This document shows positions 33,962 through 43,203 of a stretch of 64,000 nt of DNA, piece by piece. This DNA is from Symsagittifera roscoffensis (taxonomy: Eukaryota; Xenacoelomorpha; Acoela; Convolutidae), in contig NC_087062.1 of NCBI RefSeq assembly GCF_963678635.1, forward strand, positions 81,694,751 through 81,758,750. Direction: 5' to 3'. A program made the translations under genes and the position numbers. Within the stretch, counting starts at the first letter, position 1, and each line of letters begins with the position of its first letter. The notes beneath the pieces are model-generated. The model did no database searches. It was not told the DNA's origin and saw nothing but the letters and a program-made list of their open reading frames with translations.

Positions 33962-34882
33962 TCAATGTTCCGTTTCCTCCTCCTGTGACATTGACTCTGC
34001 ACTTTCAGTTTCTGTGTCTTGCAACACATCGTTAGCTATTCTGACGCTGTTGGAAGCAGTCCTCCAACACTTCTGCTCTTCTACCCTCTGTTTACAACAA
34101 GGTAGGGGATCCACGTTAGATTCTCTGTTCCTGCAGAAGCTGTTGTGGAGACACAACGTCACGTTTCTCTCCAAATCTTCCTTCAACATCTCTTCTTTTT
34201 CCTTTCCACTACGTTCACTTGTCCTGGAAATTCTCTTCACCGCGGTGGTCACGGCATTTCGATGAGTCACGAAAGCTCGCTCGATAGCTCCTGCCCCAAT
34301 GTCAAGCTGATACCCGCTGTTCACTCTGCCGTGCTTCGACATTTGCTTTTTTGCATACTCGTACAACCATGCAGTCATGTTGGCTCTAAACCATGGCATC
34401 AGTCGTTTTCTTGCCCATATCTTTTTTACTTCCATAGAAATGTTCAGAATCTTGCACGTTGTCTCAAAAAGATCTAAATCTTTTAGACAATCCAATTTCT
34501 GCAATTGTTCCCGCGTTGGTGCCTCCTGTCTTATGTTCTCCCTCACATGAGCTTCCAGCCATCGTATCGCCATCATAACTCCCGCTATCACTATTGTTAT
34601 GGGCCGTGATGAGTCTGGTAAACCCATGGAGAGCAGCTCTCCAGAGTCCCAGATCAACACCAGATTACTACGCTTGGGATACCACCAGGTCTGCAGCCAG
34701 CAGTGGCAGGGAAACTCATCATGTGTCAACATGACGCTCCTCCAATTACGCTTTCCCAAAGCTTCCAGTAATGGTTCCACTTCCATCATCACTCGGTGAA
34801 CCACATCATTCTCGTCTATTTTATTGTAATCTGTAACGGTTGATCCTCTCTGTTTCTCTCTCAAAGTCACTGAAGTTCCCAC
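33962..34882 (-). CDS. Unknown giant retrotransposon protein, C-terminal segment (E1, copy B)
   Basis: 306 codons, one residue different from copy A (Ala to Gly). It is homologous to E2 58662-59432. The segment is Glu/Lys-rich toward its end with an acidic Ser/Glu tail. It is a different frame from the preceding segment, with the change near 34860. Function unknown. Confidence 0.6.
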   Translation of the reverse strand: MGTSVTLREKQRGSTVTDYNKIDENDVVHRVMMEVEPLLEALGKRNWRSVMLTHDEFPCHCWLQTWWYPKRSNLVLIWDSGELLSMGLPDSSRPITIVIAGVMMAIRWLEAHVRENIRQEAPTREQLQKLDCLKDLDLFETTCKILNISMEVKKIWARKRLMPWFRANMTAWLYEYAKKQMSKHGRVNSGYQLDIGAGAIERAFVTHRNAVTTAVKRISRTSERSGKEKEEMLKEDLERNVTLCLHNSFCRNRESNVDPLPCCKQRVEEQKCWRTASNSVRIANDVLQDTETESAESMSQEEETEH

Positions 34883-36797
34883 TCACGTATCCCATGAACT
34901 TCCTTCCCAGTATTGATTCCAACTCCTTCTTTGATCTCTCTGGAACTGCTGATAACATTTTACACAGTAACTCGTAAGATTTCTCCGACATTCTCGTTAG
35001 TCTCACACACTTTGGCACTGAGAAGGCTTGATCCACGATCGTTCTCGTACTCTTTACATCCACAGCTACAAAATGCCCCGGGTATCTGCTCTTGCACATT
35101 GGAGCTAATGTCGATCCCACCAAATATCGTGCTCCTGATGGTCTACGACAAGTTTCACTGTGTCGGATGTTCATTTCCGTCTCGATCGCTTCCCACCATT
35201 TTCCTATGTACTTTTGCTCAGTTTGCAAAACTCCTGGGAATACTTCTACACTGACGGCTGTGACCATCTCATGTTTTTGTTCTAGATTCAATAGTGACTC
35301 TAAAGAACCAAACATGCTGTAGAATCCTAGTGCAGTCACTAGATTCACCTCGGTTCCTCCATGGCAATCTGCGATTAGTTCCGTTTCCGTCCTTGCTTTC
35401 ATCATAACATTCCGAAACAATATCGTCAACTGCTTGTGTTGTCTGTCTAGGGTTTTCACGCAATCCAGACTTCCACAAACAAGACCTTCCAGTCCACAGA
35501 CTTCCGCCAGACAGCTACCAGGTTTGACCCAGTCTTCTGGTCCCCAGCCAGGCAACTCCACTTTGTCTTCCCCGTTGCTCCTAGAGGCTGTTGTCATCAC
35601 ATCATATATGATGTTCAGGTCACGCAGGTTAGAGTCTGCATTTAATTCCCTCTGCACGTCATGTGTCGCTCGTAGTATCGAGTCAGCATTGGGACTAGGA
35701 CACCATGATGGTCTCATCAGTTCCCACAAAACCATCAAGCTCGTTCTCAGTAATTCATCTGAGAATCCCAATCCAAACTCCACTCGTTTGTCGGATTTTG
35801 GCATGGAAGGTGCAGTCACCTTTTCTTCCAAGACAAGTCCCAACTTGGTCTGCGGATTAGTAGCGCTTTTAATTGTTGCAATTCTCGACGTACAGAACCT
35901 TAGCAACACTGCCTGCTCGTAATCAAAGAAGCAATCGCGTATGTCTTCACTCAGGAAAGGTTTGTACGCTATCCCTATGACTCCGGACACGTAACTGTAT
36001 GACTTCTTCCTGATCGGTCCACAGCACTCACTGGATTTCGGCAGTGCCCCCATAGATTCTTTAGTGAGTCTCAGCTCCTTGTTTGAGAATCTCCTGATTT
36101 CGTCTATTTTCCTCATGGGTTCTAGCTCTTCAAGTTCTTTCATATTCACCCTCATTGGCTTGCTCTGATGCATATTCAGCAGTGCTAGCAAGAGTAAGGC
36201 TTTTACTCGTTCATCGCCCTCCCCCAGCATCTTGACACAGGTGTTCAATGCTGGCACTGAAATCTGCTCTATCAGGAATCGAATGAAACAGAGAGCGTCT
36301 CTCCGCTTCGCGCACGCTACTGCCCTTCCCTCCTGGATTATCAGATCCCTCAGGTTCGTCATCAGGAATACCTTTTCTTCTTTTGACCTTTTCCTTTCTT
36401 CTGAATCATATTCTCCGCGAGTTAATCCCATCATACACCAGGCGAACCTCAGTTGTAATTCGGTTCTCACGTAAAGTACTGCCATGAGAGCGTGTATTCT
36501 CGGCGTAGTCCTCATTTCCTCTTCAAGGTACCTCAACACCACTGCTTTTCATGGAAGTCTCACTAATTGCTCAATCGCTTCCGCCTGCATCTCAGACGAC
36601 GCTAGAGTCTCGTACGCTTTCTGCTTGATGGTGGTGCCTTGTAACATCGTCTCCAGATAACCTTCCCTGGCACTCTTGTCTTCCAGAGCCATCACATATC
36701 CTCTAGCCGTGCTTCGGTATTCCAACATCTCCATGTATCCACCGGCGGGTTCATCTATCGACACAGTCTCCGACACTGTCAGTCGGATATAATCCAC
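34821..36797 (-). CDS. Unknown giant retrotransposon protein, core (E1, copy B; one internal stop)
   Basis: Same 658-codon core as 26327-28303 except for a TGG-to-TGA stop at about 36546-36548 that splits it into 82 and 573 codons. The CX4CX6CX4C cysteine set is at 35460-35513. Conserved blocks with E2 are YVSGV.GIAY, RPSWCP.P, TALGF, PGVLQ and AFSVPKCVRL.RMS. No recognised fold. The strong block conservation against E2, despite wide divergence elsewhere, suggests the core was selected as protein. Confidence 0.65.
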
Positions 36798-37497
36798 TGG
36801 TACTAGTTGTCCTGCGACACTTCCCTTTCCGTGGTCTAAAGTCTTTCATGGTACTTTCTCCACATTGGCTGAGTATCTCCATTTCCAAGGTTGCTCCAGT
36901 CAGAGTGCGGTCACTCCTTTTGGAATTGTAACCTGTTGACTTTATCCCTGCCATGAGAATGGGTGGCACCATTGCTACATCAGTTAACATTCTGTCCGTG
37001 CCAGGCAATTGATAATCACCTTGTCCCAAATCCATGGCCTCTTCGACTCGTTTTCTTTTCGCTGAATTGACAGCTCTTATCGATATCTGCGAATCCACCT
37101 TCGTCTTTCCTGCTCTCCTCGGTATCACTTTGCTGCCTAATTTCATCTTCATCTCGTTGATCTTATCAATCACCAGTTTCGATCGCATCGTTCCTTTCCT
37201 GGTCCTTGACAGATAAACCACCTCTCCTTTATCCTCCTGCGGTGTCATCTTGATGGGAGAGTTGACTTCACTTTCAATCAACAACTCAATCAATCTCCCT
37301 TCACACTCATCAAGTTTGTCGAGGGCTTCCCGCATCAATGGTCGGCTGAGATCCACTTTCAAAATGGACTGGGTCCCGTAGCTCTGAACTACTGTCCAGA
37401 CTTCTTCCATGAACGCCACTCTGTCCAATCTACATCCCGGCCTATTTTCATGGTCTCGGTGATGCACTTCCCACTCTTCTTCGGGCAACGTTCCCAA
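36751..37497 (-). CDS. Unknown giant protein, variable basic segment (E1, copy B)
   Basis: 248 codons. Charged, with KRKRVEE near the middle, probably unstructured. It overlaps the core segment in another frame. Between 37497 and 37598 the frame must change again from the upstream segment. Confidence 0.5.
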   Translation of the reverse strand: MGTLPEEEWEVHHRDHENRPGCRLDRVAFMEEVWTVVQSYGTQSILKVDLSRPLMREALDKLDECEGRLIELLIESEVNSPIKMTPQEDKGEVVYLSRTRKGTMRSKLVIDKINEMKMKLGSKVIPRRAGKTKVDSQISIRAVNSAKRKRVEEAMDLGQGDYQLPGTDRMLTDVAMVPPILMAGIKSTGYNSKRSDRTLTGATLEMEILSQCGESTMKDFRPRKGKCRRTTSTSGLYPTDSVGDCVDR

Positions 37498-37597
37498 GAA
37501 AGGTACTCTGGCAGCGCCTTTTATTCTTCTTCTCCTCGGTGTGATTCCATGAGGAGTCTTTGTTTGTTATCTTTTGAATTGCCCGGCAAATTCCGCT

Positions 37598-38374
37598 TCA
37601 TCTCCATAAAGGCCGACAGAGATTCCAGTGTCGAAGTGCCTTCGTCTGCTGGCTCAGCCGCTTCCAACGTATCCGCATTATTCTCAAAGTCACTGAGGAA
37701 ATTAAAATCCGGGCTGGATATTCCTCCATCGATGCCTTGTCGTCTTCCCTATCTGTTTGATTGTTACCTTGCTGCATGGGTTCCTCCGTTTGACGGCTTC
37801 CTCCCTGCCCATAATCTTTTTTCGAGCTTGAGGGTAATTGCTTTTCAGTCTCAGCCCATTCCGGAAATTTTGGTATGATCAGTATGCCGGCCGATTTAGC
37901 TTCCTCCTCTCCATGGACCAATTTGATTTCCTCACAGCCGAAGGGTGCCAGGAAGGTTCTCGTCTGCAACGTTCCTCCCACTGTTAACCCCTGCTTCACA
38001 CTGTTCAAAATCAGGGAGGACTCAGGTAATTGGGCTCTGCCTCTCATTCTCATGGGCGCTAGGTTTAATTCCGCCCATTCCGTGTTAAACGCTCCAGGCT
38101 TTGGAGTCGCGGCGTTGCTGATTCGCCTTCTCGTCGCTTGATCCGTGTAGGCAAATCGCGTGTACTGCAGCACGGCGGCATTCCTCCCCATAACGTATGG
38201 GTCCATCATTTCCACGAATTTCCCTATCCTCCTTTCATTGGTTTCAAACTCTCTTAGTCTGGGAGTTTGTACTAGGGAGACTGCTCCGAGCAACATCCTT
38301 CTCATCAGAGGGAATTCAGGGATCCCCTCTGGCAGCTTTTCGTAATCACCCCAATCTTTCGTCTCTTCTCTCAC
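37598..38374 (-). CDS. Unknown giant protein, middle segment (E1, copy B)
   Basis: 258 codons with PEFPLMRRMLLG near the start, matched by PEFPTVRRMTLG in E2 (62529-63194). A Gln/Ser/Glu-rich linker follows from about residue 170. The frame break to the upstream segment lies near 38385 in E1 but near 63185 in E2, so it is copy-specific decay and not a programmed site. Confidence 0.55.
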   Translation of the reverse strand: MREETKDWGDYEKLPEGIPEFPLMRRMLLGAVSLVQTPRLREFETNERRIGKFVEMMDPYVMGRNAAVLQYTRFAYTDQATRRRISNAATPKPGAFNTEWAELNLAPMRMRGRAQLPESSLILNSVKQGLTVGGTLQTRTFLAPFGCEEIKLVHGEEEAKSAGILIIPKFPEWAETEKQLPSSSKKDYGQGGSRQTEEPMQQGNNQTDREDDKASMEEYPARILISSVTLRIMRIRWKRLSQQTKALRHWNLCRPLWR

Positions 38375-38948
38375 CAGGAACTCTGGTCATTTCACCATTC
38401 GTCTTATCATAGGTTCTTAGATTCCAGAGCTTTGGAAATACCTCGATGTGCCCTCTCTCTACTTCTCCCATACTATCACGGAAGTGATCGTCGAAGTTGA
38501 TGACTGTCATTTCTGGCTCTGATATTTTCGCAAATAACAGATCTTCGCTCATGAGCTCCCGCAATACGTGCTGCTCACACCAGTTCAGCGCACTACCGTC
38601 CACTGCTGATATGAAGTTCAGGTGCAGCACCGACCTCCTGTATGCTTCCACCTTGACATCAGAGAACGCAAACGTGACTGGTGGTCCATAAATCACTGTC
38701 ACAAACTCTGTGGCTCCTCTGATCAACGCTAAGGGATCGGTCCTCATAGCCAAGCTTAGATCAGTTGGTAGGGGCAAGCCCCCAACATGTCGTCTCACGT
38801 CTTCCTTCCTCTCAATCGTCTCATCCTCTCCTGTTCCAAAGCGATTATGATGCAGGAGGTACTGGATAAGAGTATGTCTCAGATCTCTTATCTTATTCCA
38901 CGAATCTGTGGCTTTCTTAACATCAAATTCCTTCACATTCTCTCTCAT
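38346..38948 (-). CDS. Unknown giant protein, segment with conserved YGP.VT.AF block (E1)
   Basis: 200 codons strongly similar to E2 63176-64000: AMR.DP...IRG, V..IYGP.VT.AF, DG.ALNWC.Q.VLR, and FPK.WNL-type closing block. It is in frame with the preceding segment apart from one TAA at about 38955-38957, where E2 has a sense codon. The boundary of the tandem duplication (38460) lies inside this segment. Confidence 0.62.
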   Translation of the reverse strand: MRENVKEFDVKKATDSWNKIRDLRHTLIQYLLHHNRFGTGEDETIERKEDVRRHVGGLPLPTDLSLAMRTDPLALIRGATEFVTVIYGPPVTFAFSDVKVEAYRRSVLHLNFISAVDGSALNWCEQHVLRELMSEDLLFAKISEPEMTVINFDDHFRDSMGEVERGHIEVFPKLWNLRTYDKTNGEMTRVPGERRDERLG

Positions 38949-38957
38949 CTGTTCTGG

Positions 38958-39740
38958 TTAACGTGTCAGTTTCATTAGTCCTCCCAAGTTTCCATGGGTA
39001 ATCGCAATCAATGTTAGAAGCCCATCTAACCGCAAGTTCTGTATTCCTTCAGTGAGCAGTATCACCAGTCCCTTCACGAAGCTATCTGCTCCAAACGTCA
39101 CGAACAAGGCTAGTAGTTCCACAATCGACACTTCCACTACTGCTTGGAGGAATTCCTTTATCAAGTAACGAGAGAGTTTCAGAAAGTTTTTTGCCAAGAA
39201 GGACGCAGTCCATCCGGCTCCCAGCCCTTCCAGCATGCTATCAGTCCGTTCGAAGCCTTCTTCTCCCTTCACCTTTTCAGTCCAGAAAGTTTCCAGGGTA
39301 ACTTGGCACACTCTGTTTACGAATCCGGCTGTCTTTTCTTCAGCATTCTCCGCCAGGTTCACCTCCTTTAACAAGTAGGCATGGATCTTCTTGATCATTA
39401 CTGGGCCTTGCTCAAAAGCATCCGCACCCAATGCCGCTACTCGAGGAGTTAGATGTAGCCACTGATTAGCCTCTGGTTTGGTTCTCAAAACCATCGCCTC
39501 CAAGTGAGCTCTAGTCTCCTGGGAACTTTTCCTTCTCTCTCTTTCTCCTGCTGCTTCCATTCCTCGGAACCAAAAGTCGTTCAACATCGCCACAATCACT
39601 CGATGGTCGTCGCCGATTCCCGGTTTCAGTTTGAGCTGTCGACTGAAGTTGGACAGTTCCAACCCCAGCACCTCGTCCAGCACAGCATGTGTAGCGCATG
39701 GTCTTTGAATCCTCTCAATGCGTTTGAGATATCCGACCAC
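38958..39740 (-). CDS. Unknown giant protein, helical segment (E1)
   Basis: 260 codons, predominantly helical-looking. It ends with an LRLDGLLTLIAITHGNLG block that matches LRVDGYLALILLTHGELV in E2. Two moderately hydrophobic stretches (FLQAVVEVSIVELLALFVTF and SFVKGLVILL) lie upstream, but charged residues break them, so membrane insertion is doubtful. It overlaps 39626-39967 in another frame, and the frame changes near 39695. Confidence 0.55.
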   Translation of the reverse strand: MVGYLKRIERIQRPCATHAVLDEVLGLELSNFSRQLKLKPGIGDDHRVIVAMLNDFWFRGMEAAGERERRKSSQETRAHLEAMVLRTKPEANQWLHLTPRVAALGADAFEQGPVMIKKIHAYLLKEVNLAENAEEKTAGFVNRVCQVTLETFWTEKVKGEEGFERTDSMLEGLGAGWTASFLAKNFLKLSRYLIKEFLQAVVEVSIVELLALFVTFGADSFVKGLVILLTEGIQNLRLDGLLTLIAITHGNLGGLMKLTR

Positions 39741-39967
39741 CCCGCAGGTAGCTCTGCCCTGAGTGGTCTCAAGCTCTCCATCTCTATCATGCGATTTGGG
39801 GCCGATATGATTACATTATATTTCCCTTCCGAAAGCAAGGCCACGATCGCATACACGAATTTCAGTCCATCCGGGAGATGTGCATACCCCGGAGACAGCG
39901 CGAACACTGCTCTCGGTGTCGTCTTGGTGAAGGACCCCTCCTTCATTGCATCCATCACTTCACCCAT
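39626..39967 (-). CDS. Unknown giant protein, short segment (E1)
   Basis: 113 codons beginning at an ATG that directly follows the TAA closing the upstream ORF, in the same frame. The upstream and this segment are therefore separated by only one stop codon. The true coding continues into 38958-39740 after a frame change near 39695. Confidence 0.5.
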   Translation of the reverse strand: MGEVMDAMKEGSFTKTTPRAVFALSPGYAHLPDGLKFVYAIVALLSEGKYNVIISAPNRMIEMESLRPLRAELPAGWSDISNALRGFKDHALHMLCWTRCWGWNCPTSVDSSN

Positions 39968-41077
39968 TTACTCGAGGATGTCTTTCATTGCTAGCCATAC
40001 AGCATTTTCTGCCGTTGTAGGCTCTCTCGTGATTGGGTTCATCTCCGTCTGTCTTTGTACCCCGATAGCCATCGACACGGATTGCAGTAGGTCCAGATCG
40101 ACCGCTGCCAGCATTATGACGTCCGGCCAAAACAGGGACTTGGAAGTGTGTACGAACTCTGAATTCGCTACTATCATAATCTTGGTCTTCCTCATTTCTG
40201 CTTTGTCGTACGCGGCGAAGATGGTCTCATCCTTCTTTATCGCTTTCAATTCGCCGTATCTTTGGGCATCACCTTCCTGATTCACTTGCTTCGGGTATAC
40301 TCTTTCTTTCACATGACCTGGGGGTGTGTTCAGCTGCCTGAACATCTTCACATGTTGTCCAATCCGCGCCCTTGTTATCAGAAATCTTCCATGTCTCTCT
40401 TCTCGATTCCCCTCATCGTGATTCAGTTTTACGTCTTGTAACGGTCGGGCGTTCACTGGGTTCATTGTGTTATTGGAGGGCAGTCCCTCTAGGTCAGCAA
40501 ACCTCAAGGCAGTTGTAGAGCTGAAGTTTATGCCAGCTGCTATCAACCAGTCCACTCCTGTTATCGAGTACAATCCGCTGACCGATAACCTTGCTCCGTT
40601 CAGAATCCACATGGCATCCGCTGCGAAGCTCATCGTCTGAAGGTTCAGTTTCATCAGGTCATCCTTGTATATGTGCCATGGAGAAGGTATTGGCCTCGAC
40701 CACATTAGAGAGCTCCTGTTAGGGCGTCTTTCCTCTCGACTGGTCCTTGTCGTCTCCGACCTCGTGTCCGATCTAGAGGTGCTGGATGTCTCCTCCATCG
40801 GGTTGACAGGCCCTAGTCTTCTCCTAGGATTAATGGTCCTCCTCATTGGCGCTTCTCCCAACCGATCTTGAACGTCTGTTCTTTGACCTGGTTCGCTAGA
40901 GCTCTGCTGTCTATAGTTCGTCACGGCCGGGACCGTCCCCAAGCGTGTTTCTAGGCTAGGAGGCACAAAGGTGGTAATCACAGGTTCGTTCAATGCTCCC
41001 TCCTCCTTTAGCACTCCTGTATCAAAGAGTTCTACTTCCAACTCACCCAATCGCTCTTGGAAGACTCGTTCAACCAA
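39968..41077 (-). CDS. Unknown giant protein, segment downstream of the SGNH domain (E1)
   Basis: 369 codons. An Arg/Ser-rich linker (about residues 75-125) is followed by a folded-looking part with MWILNGARLSVSGLYSITG and PDVIMLAAVDLDLLQSV. It overlaps the SGNH ORF by 46 bases in another frame. Codons in this frame continue smoothly from the DGIH end of the SGNH domain, so one protein may once have spanned both. No homologue is recognised. Confidence 0.55.
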   Translation of the reverse strand: MVERVFQERLGELEVELFDTGVLKEEGALNEPVITTFVPPSLETRLGTVPAVTNYRQQSSSEPGQRTDVQDRLGEAPMRRTINPRRRLGPVNPMEETSSTSRSDTRSETTRTSREERRPNRSSLMWSRPIPSPWHIYKDDLMKLNLQTMSFAADAMWILNGARLSVSGLYSITGVDWLIAAGINFSSTTALRFADLEGLPSNNTMNPVNARPLQDVKLNHDEGNREERHGRFLITRARIGQHVKMFRQLNTPPGHVKERVYPKQVNQEGDAQRYGELKAIKKDETIFAAYDKAEMRKTKIMIVANSEFVHTSKSLFWPDVIMLAAVDLDLLQSVSMAIGVQRQTEMNPITREPTTAENAVWLAMKDILE

Positions 41078-42801
41078 GCCTGTCCTTCTATATTATCGAG
41101 GTGGATGCCGTCCGTATTCAGCCTGGCCTGATCCATAGCTCTCAACTCATGTTCGATGTCCATGAGGATCATCGTTCCGGCATTCCGACTTGCGAGATTC
41201 CTTAGGATGTTATTCCACCTGACCACTCCTTCGTTGTGCCTTCTCCCTATTGCAGTCAAACTCCTTGCATTCATTGGCACAGTGCAAACGGTCAGTACCG
41301 CGCAGTTGAACTTCTGCCAGAGAGTAGTAAACAAGCACACCATCATTGATACCCATAGTGCTTCCTCCTCATCCGAGCTTCTCGAGATGTTATTTGTCCC
41401 AACTAGGATCAGTACATTAGGGATTCTCCCTGGGTTCATCAACTCCACCATCCGAAATAACTGGGCTATGGTCGCGCCTCCGAAGGCCATCACCGTGGTG
41501 ACCCAAGAGGTCCTCAAGTTCGAGAGTACTCTGACTAAGCTATCTCCCAGTATCAGATGTGATGTCCTTAGCGGTGGTTGCTGCAGGTTCACTGCCGGGT
41601 TCCAGGTCGCTCGATTGAAGCAAGCTCTCGAATCCGCCTCTGGAACTCCTGTGAAGTTATTTTTCAACTGATTGTTCTTCTGTACATCTATTACACGCGA
41701 CACTTTCTTCGCCGGCGTCTTTCGTATGCTCCTCTCTGGGACATTAGAGCTCCCCATTGGTGGCGTTTTGTCGCTAACTCCCTGTCTGGTCATCACGCTT
41801 TTGGAGAGTCGTACTCCGCCCGTATCGTCGATCGTTCCATAGGGTGCAGTCACCCCGGAACCTGGCGCCTTCTTGTTGGCGACTAGTCGTCCAGCTGTCT
41901 CTATCAGCTTCCTCACCGTTTGTTCCACGACTGGGTCACCCAAGGTGTCACTCTCGGCCGGGATTGTCACTGGACCTGTTGTTGTTGTCGGGGGTCGCGT
42001 TTCCGTTGTCTGATTCATCTCTCGAGGCGTCAAGAGCTCCATCGGGGACTGTCCACTAGGAATACTCCTTGCAGGTATCACTTTTTCCACGGCTGTAGTC
42101 GATGCCACCCGTTCCGATCGCTCCTTGTAGTCCCGCCTCAAGCGCTCAATTTCTTCACCCTGCTTTTTGTTGCAGTCTTCAAACAATTTCTTCCACATGT
42201 CTCTGTCGTCCTCCGTAATGAGCATGGTCTTAGTCATCTCATCCAGCTCCTTTCTGGTCTTTTCCAGCTCGTCCTTCATCCCATCTAGATCTTGCATGGT
42301 TTGGTTCGTTTGAACCCCTTGTTCTACTCTCGCCCTCTTTGTTGGCACAGCTTTTCTCAGTGGTGAGCTAGACGAGGCAGCCTCGCTGTTCATCTCTTGA
42401 TGCATTCTCCTCAGCCCAGGCTTGGGCTTGGAGGGCAAAGGCATTTCACCTGGTTGATAATTCCTAGAACTTCCCAATCCAGGCTCATTCGCCAAGTCAC
42501 TCCCTGAGAGAGCCCCGTTTCTCCACCTCATCACTCTCATGTTCAGGCGGTCTAGTACTCCCCTTTCCCCGTATGCTGCCATCAATAGGACTTCCGTGGG
42601 GCGGTCCTCACGGTTGTCATGCCCCAAAATGTTTATCAGGGCGGTCAGCATCATGACTACCTCTGGGTCCTCCAGAGCGAAGTCTCGATCCATTAGCCGA
42701 CGATAGATCGCATCTACCATCGGTTCTACATATGCCTCTGCCAGGTCCATCAATTCATCCAAGTTGAAATTATCCATTCTCTTTTCAGGTTTTGAATCCA
42801 T
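41032..42801 (-). CDS. SGNH/GDSL-type hydrolase protein with coiled coil (E1)
   Basis: From ATG at 42801, 589 codons. An N-terminal helical region is followed by a Glu/Lys-rich coiled coil at about residues 170-235 and a Thr/Pro-rich linker. From residue 418 comes an SGNH hydrolase: block I LILGDSLVRVL with nucleophile Ser421, block III GTNNIS at 468-473, and block V DGIHLD with Asp564 and His567. All catalytic positions of the family appear present. SGNH enzymes are mostly esterases/lipases acting on acyl or acetyl groups. Similar domains are known in some non-LTR retrotransposon ORF1 proteins. The substrate is unknown. The frame ends shortly after the domain through a frame change near 41055. 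Confidence 0.8.
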   Translation of the reverse strand: MDSKPEKRMDNFNLDELMDLAEAYVEPMVDAIYRRLMDRDFALEDPEVVMMLTALINILGHDNREDRPTEVLLMAAYGERGVLDRLNMRVMRWRNGALSGSDLANEPGLGSSRNYQPGEMPLPSKPKPGLRRMHQEMNSEAASSSSPLRKAVPTKRARVEQGVQTNQTMQDLDGMKDELEKTRKELDEMTKTMLITEDDRDMWKKLFEDCNKKQGEEIERLRRDYKERSERVASTTAVEKVIPARSIPSGQSPMELLTPREMNQTTETRPPTTTTGPVTIPAESDTLGDPVVEQTVRKLIETAGRLVANKKAPGSGVTAPYGTIDDTGGVRLSKSVMTRQGVSDKTPPMGSSNVPERSIRKTPAKKVSRVIDVQKNNQLKNNFTGVPEADSRACFNRATWNPAVNLQQPPLRTSHLILGDSLVRVLSNLRTSWVTTVMAFGGATIAQLFRMVELMNPGRIPNVLILVGTNNISRSSDEEEALWVSMMVCLFTTLWQKFNCAVLTVCTVPMNARSLTAIGRRHNEGVVRWNNILRNLASRNAGTMILMDIEHELRAMDQARLNTDGIHLDNIEGQAWLNESSKSDWVSWK

Positions 42802-43203
42802 TTGATTCAAGGTTTGACTCAAGTGAGCAATTAAATGATCAATCAGGATCTAGAAAAGACGTCACGAATATCACACTTGTCAGTTTCCGTTTAAGTTCGT
42901 TAAAATTTATTTAAAACAGTCAGATAAAAAGATTTTGATCCTAAAATTTATTAAAATTAATCGCTCTCTAAAATTTTGGAATTCGACCTAAGATTGGACA
43001 GTCCAAACTTTGGATCTATTCCTAAGATCGTTATTCAGTTGTTCGTGGTCACTAACTCCTTCTTACCCAGGACCTTAATAACATAACACATAACATAACA
43101 TAACACACATTACCTACTTTAGTCTGACACCCTCTTGCATGTCACCTTAACTCAGCCTATACTTAAGTAATATTTCTTATGTAAGTATACTTGTATGTTA
43201 GTA
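42802..43203 (-). other. Inter-ORF region between macro-like ORF and SGNH ORF
   Basis: About 400 bp without a supported ORF apart from the out-of-frame end of the macro domain to about 43160. It holds an AACAT-type short tandem repeat at 43069-43109 and a small palindrome TTGGAC-A-GTCCAA near 42993. It could contain the signal that gives a separate mRNA for the 3' block. I see no convincing splice acceptor. Confidence 0.45.

Larger units (their letters stand above)
29966..38459. repeat. 8,494-bp tandem duplication, copy B
   Basis: Head-to-tail copy of 21472-29965. The join at 29966 is a single shared T between CCTCTCTC (retrotransposon) and TTCTTTGTTATTGG (DMAP1), which points to end joining and not recombination between long repeats. 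Copy B is contiguous with the rest of E1 on its right. Confidence 0.95.

Noticed and set aside
38346-38390. Programmed frameshifting as explanation for the frame changes in the giant protein
   Set aside because: Breaks fall at different places in E1 and E2 (near 38385 against 63185; near 34860 against 59440), as expected of independent decay.
33962-42801. Interpretation of the 3' block as a retroviral or phlebovirus-type envelope gene
   Set aside because: No signal peptide, furin-like site, fusion peptide or convincing membrane anchor was visible in E1 or E2.
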